NCBI RefSeq assembly: GCF_004343725.1
Contig: NZ_PTQW01000021.1
Span: 43,381-107,380, forward strand
DNA length: 64,000 nt
From: Treponema sp. J25
GTDB lineage: Bacteria > Spirochaetota > Spirochaetia > Treponematales > Breznakiellaceae
Direction: 5' to 3'
Shown here: in pieces, positions 17,194 through 24,758 of the stretch
How the letters are laid out: the number at the start of each line of letters is the position of its first letter
Position numbering within the stretch: position 1 is the stretch's first letter
The notes under the pieces: model-generated
What the model was told of the DNA's origin: nothing
Databases searched by the model: none
The model's input: the letters and a program-made list of their open reading frames with translations, nothing else
Made by a program: the position numbers and the translations under genes

Positions 17194-18390
17194 ATGAAAA
17201 GGAAGGGCCCCTTTCTTTTATATATCCTTCTCATGTCGGGACTGGGGAGCATGGTTCCGTTTTCCCAAACAGAACCGCCCCAGTCCTTTGGGGCATTCCC
17301 TTTGCCTTCAGCGAGGAATGAAGTCTTTTTTAAAGAGGATGATAAGGCAGCCCTTCGTAACTTAGAAACCTTTAGTCGGGCCTATCACCAATGGGGGAAC
17401 GGAATTGAAGGGGCTATCGAAGAGGCCTACCGATCCTGTTTTAGAACCTATGTGGTTCAGGGGCGCTTCTTTACCCTTCCCCTCCCCTTTGCAGAAAATG
17501 ACGAGCGCTCAGAGCTAGCCCCAACGCTCCTTAAAATCCAGGGAGGAGGGAAAAACTCCCCCGCCGCCATATGGCAAGAAATCGACAAACTCATTGTTTC
17601 GGATGATTTTAATCGATATCTTACTATCCTCCAGGACAGGCGGGAAAAGGTCATTATCTTTGACCTGGCCACCCGTCGCTGGACCTGGACAGAGGACCTC
17701 TACGAGATAGCCCGGATGAAGGCCCGCTCCTACAAGGGGCTTCCCCATCGTCCCTATGTGTTAGTCCATGGCGAAGCAGTTACCCTTCCGGACATCTATA
17801 ACTATATCTATTGCATCGGCAGGGTGGGCATCGATTGTTCTGGTTTTGTCTGGTACATTTTAACCACCGTGGCCCGGCAGGCAGGGATAAATCTTACGGA
17901 AATAGTTCGCCGGTCTTTCCGGTCCCTCCGCATCACCGATCCTACCCTGTACATTGGCACCTCCTTTTTCGATTCTAAGAATCCAGAAATAGAAGCAGTC
18001 CCCGACAGGATCGGGAATTTAGCCCCCGGCGATATCATCCTCTTTCGGGGAACCAACGGCCAGGCGGCCCATTCTGCAATAATTCAATCCATCAATATCG
18101 AAAAAGGTCAGATTCGCTACCTTCAGAGCACTGACGAGGCCCCCTTAGAAGAACGGGGGATCCATGAATCGTATATTTACTTTCCTCCGAACCAAAAGGA
18201 CCTTTCATTAAAAGACCCCTCCCTGGTGTGGACCCAGAAACGATACGCCCCCTTCCCCGGAGAATTTTCTTCCCCCTTTTCCGACGATGGACAGCGATAC
18301 CGGGCCTACCCGGAATTTGGGGGAGGCCGGGTAGTACGATTCAAAGTATTTGGGAAAGTAAAAAAAATCCTCGAAAAGAAAGGGCCCTAA
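17194..18390 (+). CDS. secreted NlpC/P60-like cysteine hydrolase
   Basis: 398 residues, start four bases after mgtE. N-terminal signal peptide. The central region is not recognised. Around residues 205-320 are the parts of a papain-like NlpC/P60 core: G-I-D-C-S-G-F-V-W (nucleophile Cys), a G-D-I-I-L-F-R-G strand, A-A-H-S-A-I-I-Q (catalytic His) and Y-L-Q-S-T-D-E as the third polar site. Members cut peptidoglycan stem peptides; here the target is inferred. The C-terminal 80 residues are proline/aromatic rich. Converges with the CHASE2 gene with only eight bases between stops. Confidence 0.7.
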   Translation: MKRKGPFLLYILLMSGLGSMVPFSQTEPPQSFGAFPLPSARNEVFFKEDDKAALRNLETFSRAYHQWGNGIEGAIEEAYRSCFRTYVVQGRFFTLPLPFAENDERSELAPTLLKIQGGGKNSPAAIWQEIDKLIVSDDFNRYLTILQDRREKVIIFDLATRRWTWTEDLYEIARMKARSYKGLPHRPYVLVHGEAVTLPDIYNYIYCIGRVGIDCSGFVWYILTTVARQAGINLTEIVRRSFRSLRITDPTLYIGTSFFDSKNPEIEAVPDRIGNLAPGDIILFRGTNGQAAHSAIIQSINIEKGQIRYLQSTDEAPLEERGIHESYIYFPPNQKDLSLKDPSLVWTQKRYAPFPGEFSSPFSDDGQRYRAYPEFGGGRVVRFKVFGKVKKILEKKGP

Positions 18391-18398
18391 CTTCTCTT

Positions 18399-20873
18399 CT
18401 ATATTTTTACCGCCCCATACAGGGGAATCTCCTGTTTTTCCCTACCATCTACAAGGCCCTGGAGGGCCTCAAAAGTTCCCGGCGAAAAAGAAAGACTTTC
18501 GTACACCGGGCGGGTGATGAAAAGCCGGCGATGCAACCGTTCCCCAAGGCTGGAAATAACCCGGGCTATCCGTATCGGCTCGCCAAAGGCAAGAAACCCC
18601 TCCGTTTCAGAAAAAGAAAAGGAACAGGGGCCCCGGTCGATGCCACAGCACCAGGGGTGTTTTTCAAGAAAAACCAGGAGGTCCTCCACAAAGGTCTTAA
18701 GAGCCGCATTACGGTAGGACTTTGCCATCCCCAGGGCCAAGGAAAAACACAGAATTTCCCCATCAGCCCAAAGAAACACTCCTTTATGGGCGCCGCAGAA
18801 GCGGCGCACCTCCCGCTGAAAGGTCCTGAGGCGCTCCATTACTACAGGAAGGGGTTCTTCGGAAAGCGCATAAAAAGAAGGGAATGGGCGGATCGTCACC
18901 ATAATTGTATCCTCCGAATAAAAAGGAGAGGGAAAGGGTTCCACGTGATTGAGGAGAACCTGCAAGAAGTCAGGGCTTACCCGATGCTGGAATATGTGCA
19001 AAAAGGATCGGCGATACCAATAGAGGATCCCATACTGGATTGAAAAAGCCATGAGGGCAGTGCCTAGAGGAAAAAGCAGCACGAGGGGAGACACATACCA
19101 GCCTCCTACCACAAAAAGCAGCGTGTACCCTACTCCTCCAAGGCCCATGAGAAAAAGGATGAAAATTCCCGCCACCACCGGCGTTAGCCAGGTTACCAGA
19201 AGGCCCATAAGAAGAATAGCCACCCCTCCTACCACACGAATCCAGAGCACCGACCCATACCGCACATAGGAACGGGAAAGGATCGTCGTGGCCACGGTAG
19301 CGGCCATTTCACTATCCGTAAGATTGGGCCCCCCTCCCACCCGCAAGGCTCCCCCCTGGGCAAGAAACTGCTCCCGGCCTGCTCCAATGATCCACCATTT
19401 GCCGGCCACCGCTTCTTTTAGGGATTCCCGTTTTTCCAGTACCGATTCGTAGGTACTGCGGGCCCAGGAAAAAGATTGCTGGACCAGTTCTTTTAAAGAA
19501 CAGATCCGTTCGATTCCTTCAGCATCAAGCCGCTCTGTTTCCAGGAGACGATCATAGCCTTGGAGTATAGAGGTCTCCAGGTTCCCCCAAAGGAGTTCTT
19601 TTAATCGGCGGTACCACCGTTCCCGCTCGGCCCTCCATTGTTCCAGGCCTGTAGGATCTCCTCGAGAAAGAAGTTCCTGCTCAAGGGAACGGAGGTACTC
19701 AAAACGGGTGGTTGGATACTCCAGCGGATCAAGGGAAGCAAAATAGCCAGACCGTTCCATTTCTTTAAGATACTCGTAGAGTCGCCGTTCTTCTTCCCGA
19801 TACCGTACAAAATTCCGGTGAGGGAGCCGATAAAAGGGGTCTTGCTTCCCCGGTCGTCGGGGAATTTCCAGTAACAAGCCCCCCTTCCTGGAAAGAGGGA
19901 CTACCAGGGGCAGAGAGACGGAGGAAAGGGTATATCCTTTTGTAGTCGCCGGAGGCTGTTCCGTTTTAGACGCTTGTCTCATTCCATTTGCAGGTCCCGT
20001 CGGTGGTTTTTCTTCCTCGAGGGGAGCAGTCTGCGGGGCATCCCCTTCTATCGGAGCAGCCACAATAAGCTGCTGCGGCTGAAGGTAAAAATGGGCCTTA
20101 CCAAGAAGCACCTCTACCAGCGCAAGCCCCACATGAAGATAGGTATTCTCAGGTTCCCTGCGGAGAGGATATAGCCGCCGATACGCCAGGGGATCCTCAT
20201 TTTTAGAATAGAGCACCTCCTTTCCCCAGGTTTCAGTAGGGGGCCGTTCAACCACGTCCTGTTTAAACACAAAAAGGCCTTCCCTGTCGTCGGGAACCAC
20301 CAGCGAAGGAAACAAACGACTAGCCGCTACCATCTTTTGGAGGTCCTTTTTTTGACTGTCCGCCGTAGCCAGAACCAGTCGATGCTTACTTTCCTGGATT
20401 GACCGTTTAAGCTGGTTCAGAAAAAAATCCGCATCCTGAGGGCGAATAGAACCTCTTTTGATACCCGTAAAAAAGGTTTCCACATTTGAATTGATGAGGG
20501 TGAATTCCCGTTCGATTCGTTCGTTCTTTATCTCTCCCGAGGAGGTTTCCAGGTTCAACGAGAAAAGACACAGGCCACCCTGGCTTCCCAACTCCGCCAG
20601 GGTTATAAAGAGGTCCCGCACATCCCCAGGAGAAAGCGCTTCCACCGGGACTTGCTGATCCTTCTTTACTTCTAGCAAATCAATCAGTACCACCTTTTCT
20701 GGAACTGTCACCGGTTCTCGTAATGATCGAAGGACCTCAAAAACTTTCCCCGGTTCTGGCTCGGCTTTCCTTTCAGTCCACAAGAAAAGACCCCCTAAAC
20801 CGAAAAAAACACTTATGAAAAAAGCAAGAAAACGGAAGCGACGACGGATAGACCTCTGCATGATGTAGCCCAT
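18399..20873 (-). CDS. CHASE2-like membrane protein with a degenerate class III cyclase domain
   Basis: 824 residues. One N-terminal membrane helix (about 13-33), a large outside region of about 500 residues with a proline-rich insert and coiled-coil charged stretches, then three closely spaced helices (about 555-635), the CHASE2 plan. The last 180 residues keep the outline of an adenylate cyclase domain (C-G-I-D-x-G, F-G-E-P-I-R-I-A) but the metal Asp sites are lost: the first strand reads M-V-T-I-R-P-F and the second W-A-D-G-E-I. It is probably not an active cyclase. AAAGGTGG precedes the ATG. No close partner gene. Confidence 0.6.
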   Translation of the reverse strand: MGYIMQRSIRRRFRFLAFFISVFFGLGGLFLWTERKAEPEPGKVFEVLRSLREPVTVPEKVVLIDLLEVKKDQQVPVEALSPGDVRDLFITLAELGSQGGLCLFSLNLETSSGEIKNERIEREFTLINSNVETFFTGIKRGSIRPQDADFFLNQLKRSIQESKHRLVLATADSQKKDLQKMVAASRLFPSLVVPDDREGLFVFKQDVVERPPTETWGKEVLYSKNEDPLAYRRLYPLRREPENTYLHVGLALVEVLLGKAHFYLQPQQLIVAAPIEGDAPQTAPLEEEKPPTGPANGMRQASKTEQPPATTKGYTLSSVSLPLVVPLSRKGGLLLEIPRRPGKQDPFYRLPHRNFVRYREEERRLYEYLKEMERSGYFASLDPLEYPTTRFEYLRSLEQELLSRGDPTGLEQWRAERERWYRRLKELLWGNLETSILQGYDRLLETERLDAEGIERICSLKELVQQSFSWARSTYESVLEKRESLKEAVAGKWWIIGAGREQFLAQGGALRVGGGPNLTDSEMAATVATTILSRSYVRYGSVLWIRVVGGVAILLMGLLVTWLTPVVAGIFILFLMGLGGVGYTLLFVVGGWYVSPLVLLFPLGTALMAFSIQYGILYWYRRSFLHIFQHRVSPDFLQVLLNHVEPFPSPFYSEDTIMVTIRPFPSFYALSEEPLPVVMERLRTFQREVRRFCGAHKGVFLWADGEILCFSLALGMAKSYRNAALKTFVEDLLVFLEKHPWCCGIDRGPCSFSFSETEGFLAFGEPIRIARVISSLGERLHRRLFITRPVYESLSFSPGTFEALQGLVDGREKQEIPLYGAVKI

Positions 20874-20980
20874 TATACCGTTCCACCTTTATTTATCAAC
20901 CTAAAAAATCGATTTGTTTTTACCCCTATTGATAGATACCGGCAGCCTTCCGATATATAGTTATATACGGAGGATATTTC

Positions 20981-21568
20981 ATGAAAAGAAGAGTATCAAT
21001 TGTAAAGCCCGCCATTCTGATTGTCTGCGTCCTTGCAGCATGGGCCTGCACGCAGCCGCCCACAGCGGAAATGCAAAAAGCCACCGAAGCGGTGACAAAG
21101 GCCCAACAGGATCCCCTGGTACCGGTATATGCTCCTGAATCTCTGCAGCGGGCAACGGACCTTCTTGCCCAGATGAATGAGGCCGCGGCGGCAAAGAAAT
21201 ATGATACCGCCAGGAAACTGGCCCTGGATGCCCAGGCCGCCGCTGAACAGGCCATAAGCGACGCTAAAACAAGGCAAGAGCAGGCCAAAAACGAAGCGAA
21301 TCAGGCTATCGAAGCCCTAAAAAAGGCCTTTCCAGAAGCAGAAACAGCCCTGGCGGCAGCCCGGAAGGCCCGAAATCCTCGCATCAACATTGAAAAACTA
21401 AGCCAGGATCTCCAGAAAGCCCGGGATTCTCTTAAAACCGCCGAATCCAGTTATGCGTCAGGGCAGTACAAGGCAGCCTATGAGGCGGCCATTGCAGGCA
21501 GAAACACCCTGAGTAAAATAGTGGAAACCATCAGCAGTGCCGCGCAGGTAAGCAGCAAGAAAAAGTAA
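20981..21568 (+). CDS. DUF4398-like lipoprotein, helical
   Basis: 195 residues. Signal peptide ending in the lipobox L-A-A-W-A-C, so the mature protein is lipid-anchored at Cys23. The rest is alanine/lysine/glutamine-rich helix with repeats such as A-K-K-Y-D-T-A-R-K-L-A and S-G-Q-Y-K-A-A-Y-E-A-A, the look of DUF4398 proteins common in spirochaetes. Function unknown; a periplasmic coiled coil is likely. CGGAGG lies just before the ATG. Monocistronic, divergent from the CHASE2 gene. Confidence 0.8.
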   Translation: MKRRVSIVKPAILIVCVLAAWACTQPPTAEMQKATEAVTKAQQDPLVPVYAPESLQRATDLLAQMNEAAAAKKYDTARKLALDAQAAAEQAISDAKTRQEQAKNEANQAIEALKKAFPEAETALAAARKARNPRINIEKLSQDLQKARDSLKTAESSYASGQYKAAYEAAIAGRNTLSKIVETISSAAQVSSKKK

Positions 21569-21628
21569 AAGACAAAAAAAAACAAAGGCTATCTTTCTTA
21601 AGCCCTGACAAGCAGGGGAAAACGGCAA

Positions 21629-21694
21629 AGGGTCCCTTTTCGGGGACCCTGAAAACCCAGGTAGAAAACAGCAAAGGCCCCCTTGCCGGGGGCC
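21629..21694. repeat. two similar GC-rich hairpins in tandem
   Basis: GGGTCCC-TTTTCG-GGGACCC (21630-21649) and GGCCCCC-TTGCC-GGGGGCC (21676-21694) lie in similar contexts (GGCAAAGG / AGCAAAGG before, CCTG after), 46 bases apart. They fill most of the 208-base gap between a lipoprotein gene and the convergent QueG-like gene. Either could act as a terminator, though U-runs are missing. Confidence 0.5.
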
Positions 21695-21776
21695 CTGGGA
21701 ACCAGGCAGAAAATGGCAGTCAGGAGAATCCAGTCACCGCAAAGGGCTAGCCACGGATGGGCCCTTTTTGAGATGG

Positions 21777-22892
21777 CTATTCTCCACAAAAAAATCTTTC
21801 ATGCCAGGTAAGAATCCGGGCAGCGTTCTGCTTAAGAACCGCTGCCCCAAGCCACCGCATCCCCAGGGTGGTCCCCCGAAGATAGGAGGCAAGTTCGCCT
21901 TCTTCCAGGGAAAGTACCCTTTGCACGTCCATGACCGCAGGAAGGGCCCCCCGGTTTGTGGGGACACCGGGGATGTACCGCTGATTGTATGGACAGGCGT
22001 CCTGGCAATTCGTACACCCATACAACCGATGCCCCCATACCGCCTGGATATCAGGGGGTGGAGCGGCGTGTCCCGAGGCATACCACTGGATACACCGCTC
22101 CCGCCGTAAGGTCCCGTCTGCCGTAAGGGCGGCGGTAGGGCAGGCGGCCACACAGGGGAGGGATTCGGGAGGATATCGCTTCATACAGCGGCGACAGGCG
22201 GGGAAATCCCCCTCGAGGACACCGGGGAAAGGCGTATCACCCGCTAAAGGCCAGGGAAGCCCCATTCCCCCAAGCACTACCAGCGAACCCGCCTGGGGTG
22301 TAATCAGAAGCCCATGGCGCCCCTGCCACCCAAGGCCGGAACGGAGACAGAGCTCCCGTTCCGGAAGGTGGGAATTACAAAAAATGCGAAAATCCCCCTT
22401 TGTTCCTCCCCAACGGGAACGCAGATCCGCCGCCAGAAGCTTAAGCCGATGCACCAATTCCCCATAGTAGTTTCTCACGGCAAAGGGGGCAATGTAGCCG
22501 GGCACTGCTTGAGGGGCTATCGGCCTTTTCAAAGTCCCTGGAGTCTCCCTTCTTTCCGGAAGGGCTTTTTCCTCCACAAGCCCCTCACCTGAGGCAAGGG
22601 GCTTTTCTTCGGATCTATCCCTTTCCTCTGATCCCGGCAGACCCACCAGAGGGGGCTCCTGCAGAGCAAGAACCTTCCAGCCGGGAGGGGGCGGAAAAGG
22701 GGAGGCAAGCCTATTTCCATAGGGAAGCGCCACAAGGAGCAGCGTCGGAGCCCCCTCCACATACTCCAGCACCTCCGGGAGATGGGCATACCGGGATTGC
22801 TCCAGGAGACGAACCGCCACAAAGCCCGATTGTCGGGCCCTTTCCAGGAGATATGCCCGTAGCTGTTTCAAGTCTATTGACGACTGGACCAT
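21777..22892 (-). CDS. queG: QueG-like epoxyqueuosine reductase with a low-complexity insert
   Basis: 371 residues. C-terminal ferredoxin-like part with two clusters: C-R-R-C...C-V-A-A-C-P-T and Y-G-C-T-N-C-Q-D-A-C-P-Y-N. The N-terminal half follows the QueG/DUF1730 cobalamin domain with E-R-E-L and S-G-L-G-W-Q-G-R. Two oddities: a charged low-complexity insert at about residues 88-125, and Asn-Ser where relatives have Asp-Ser/Thr just before P-x-x-E-R, the position of the proposed catalytic acid. The first CxxC is separated from its next Cys by about ten extra residues. It should reduce epoxyqueuosine to queuosine in tRNA, if active. Confidence 0.7.
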   Translation of the reverse strand: MVQSSIDLKQLRAYLLERARQSGFVAVRLLEQSRYAHLPEVLEYVEGAPTLLLVALPYGNRLASPFPPPPGWKVLALQEPPLVGLPGSEERDRSEEKPLASGEGLVEEKALPERRETPGTLKRPIAPQAVPGYIAPFAVRNYYGELVHRLKLLAADLRSRWGGTKGDFRIFCNSHLPERELCLRSGLGWQGRHGLLITPQAGSLVVLGGMGLPWPLAGDTPFPGVLEGDFPACRRCMKRYPPESLPCVAACPTAALTADGTLRRERCIQWYASGHAAPPPDIQAVWGHRLYGCTNCQDACPYNQRYIPGVPTNRGALPAVMDVQRVLSLEEGELASYLRGTTLGMRWLGAAVLKQNAARILTWHERFFCGE

Positions 22893-22940
22893 TTTACCAT
22901 TACTGTAAAAGAAGACGTTCTATTATATCCAGGGGTTCCC

Positions 22941-24461
22941 ATGGCATTAGGGTTTATTGAAAGGATACTTTCTTTCCTTACCGCATCCGGCGATCCGGAG
23001 GTAGAAAAAAAAAGGCTCCTCAAACAGATAGCCAGGGATCTATCTAAGCATAAATATAGGTTTTATAAGGTAAAAGGAGAAGAGGCCCAGCCTCTGTTTG
23101 CAAAATTTTTTTACGACGTGTATAAGCTTGTTTCGCCCGCCCAGGTCTTCTTACAAAATGCGGATAAATCAAACGAGCTTAAGAAAATAGTCATCGAACA
23201 TTTCCTTGATGATAAGGGCCGGGAATTACAAAATCGCCTTACCGAAGAAGCTATTATAGAGCGGGCAAAGACCATCCCCCTTAAAAATCTTTCCCAACAG
23301 GTCAACGAAGATCTCACTTCTTTTATCGCTTCCTTTGATGGAGAAAAGAGCCTTGCCATCGAGGATTGTTATAACGCGATTCTCCTCTTTGTGCAGCTTG
23401 TAAAGTTTGATTATTTTTTCCTCCTGAAAAAGTTTGATGCCAACCTAGCGGAACGAAATTTCTCTTATAAACCCCGTTTTGAAGCAATCCGGGCAGAGTA
23501 TGTGGTAGACGACATCAAGGATTTTATCGAAGTGATGTATCCCCTTGATCAGGTAAAAGAGTGGACAAAGGTCTTTGAGATACTAAAGACCTACAAAGGG
23601 GTAGAAGTTATCGGAGCTTCCCAGTGGCAAAAACTCCTTTCCCTGTTTTCTGACATTAAACGAACTGGTATCCTGGAATTGATGGTACGCCACATAGAAA
23701 AGAATCCTACCTGGCAGGCCCAACTGCGAGTCCCCCATGAAGCAATCCTGGACCCCCACATCCAAAAAATAAAAACCCAGGTAGATGTTACCATTCAGCG
23801 GATTATCCAGCAGCGGCGGACTTCAAAAATCGAAGAACTTGCCACAGCCATCTTTGGGACCCCCTCCATTTCCCGTCTTAAGAACTATACCGATAAGGCG
23901 AACGTGGTCTTTTCTAAAAAGATGCTGGGGGGCTTTATTTATGTGCAGGCCCTGAATTATCTTAAGGCCTTTCTTCTTGATGTCTTTAAAAAGGATATTC
24001 GGGAACTCTGCGATCTCCTTTTGGTCCGGGGCCAATGGGTAAGTAACGTGTTATCTCAGCAACTTTCAGAGTCGTATCACGAGCTTATGGAAGTTTCGAA
24101 CCGGCTTGTTACCTTCGATGACAACCTGGCCGACGAGGGAGATATGGGAACCCGGCTTCGCATCGCCATGGCCAAGGCCGACCGAGATAAGGAACAGATA
24201 AAATACGTTCGGACCCTTCTTAAGGGCATAAATGACGAGGCCCTTAAGCTGATTACCACCGCCGCCCAGGACTGTATTGTCATCGGGAAAAACCTGAAAT
24301 CCGCCCTAGAGGATTATCAAAAAACACCCCACGATCTTATCATTAACTGGAAAGAGCTCGAGGGAGCCTCAGAACATCCCATTGACCAGCGAATCACCGA
24401 AGTCTACAAGAAGATCTACTATTTTGTGCAACTCATGCAATTCTTTGTAAAACCTGAATAA
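22941..24461 (+). CDS. spirochaete-type hypothetical protein (DUF5312-like)
   Basis: 506 residues, no signal peptide or membrane segment, predicted almost wholly alpha-helical with many K/E-rich helices. From memory it resembles the spirochaete-restricted family called DUF5312; no function is known. Nothing like a catalytic motif is visible. Start is ATG after GGGGTTCCC, 48 bases from the divergent QueG-like gene. A terminator hairpin lies 107 bases after the stop. The length and conservation-like texture argue for a cytoplasmic structural or scaffold role, but that is a guess. Confidence 0.75.
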   Translation: MALGFIERILSFLTASGDPEVEKKRLLKQIARDLSKHKYRFYKVKGEEAQPLFAKFFYDVYKLVSPAQVFLQNADKSNELKKIVIEHFLDDKGRELQNRLTEEAIIERAKTIPLKNLSQQVNEDLTSFIASFDGEKSLAIEDCYNAILLFVQLVKFDYFFLLKKFDANLAERNFSYKPRFEAIRAEYVVDDIKDFIEVMYPLDQVKEWTKVFEILKTYKGVEVIGASQWQKLLSLFSDIKRTGILELMVRHIEKNPTWQAQLRVPHEAILDPHIQKIKTQVDVTIQRIIQQRRTSKIEELATAIFGTPSISRLKNYTDKANVVFSKKMLGGFIYVQALNYLKAFLLDVFKKDIRELCDLLLVRGQWVSNVLSQQLSESYHELMEVSNRLVTFDDNLADEGDMGTRLRIAMAKADRDKEQIKYVRTLLKGINDEALKLITTAAQDCIVIGKNLKSALEDYQKTPHDLIINWKELEGASEHPIDQRITEVYKKIYYFVQLMQFFVKPE

Positions 24462-24568
24462 AACCCAGAGGGATACCTCGAGGAGCGCCGTTTCAGAGAA
24501 AGGGGGGCGGCTCCCGGGAAACAAAAAAGTGTTATAAATTTCACCTTGGGGCCCACAAAACACAGAAG

Positions 24569-24625
24569 CGTCGGTTCATGCCCACAAAGGGGACCTGCAA
24601 AAATTTCCCCAGCCCGACGTTTTTT
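24569..24625 (+). terminator. branched hairpin plus U-run after the DUF5312-like gene
   Basis: CGTCGG (24569) pairs with CCGACG (24614-24619), followed by TTTTTT; inside is a smaller GGGG...CCCC arm. A further small hairpin CCCCTT-AGTA-AAGGGG lies at 24650-24665. The rest of the 297-base gap holds the PFOR promoter. Confidence 0.6.
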
Positions 24626-24668
24626 CAGAAAGAAAGGTTGTTTTCTCTTCCCCTTAGTAAAGGGGTGC

Positions 24669-24697
24669 TTGCACATTTTTTCTCACCGTTCTATAGT
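24669..24697 (+). promoter_or_regulatory. candidate PFOR promoter
   Basis: TTGCAC, 17 bases, TATAGT; predicted start near 24704, leader of about 55 bases. The -35 is weak (three of six), the -10 good. Confidence 0.45.
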
Positions 24698-24701
24698 AGA
24701 G

Positions 24702-24724
24702 ATGGCTATAAGTAAAATAGCCAT
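24702..24724. promoter_or_regulatory. palindrome at the predicted PFOR transcript start
   Basis: ATGGCTAT-AAGTAAA-ATAGCCAT, an eight-base perfect inverted repeat with a seven-base spacer, just downstream of the TATAGT box. It has the size of a dimeric repressor site; it could also form an RNA hairpin near the 5' end. Confidence 0.4.
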
Positions 24725-24758
24725 TCCACCTTATTAATCCCACCTATGAGGAAGGTCT

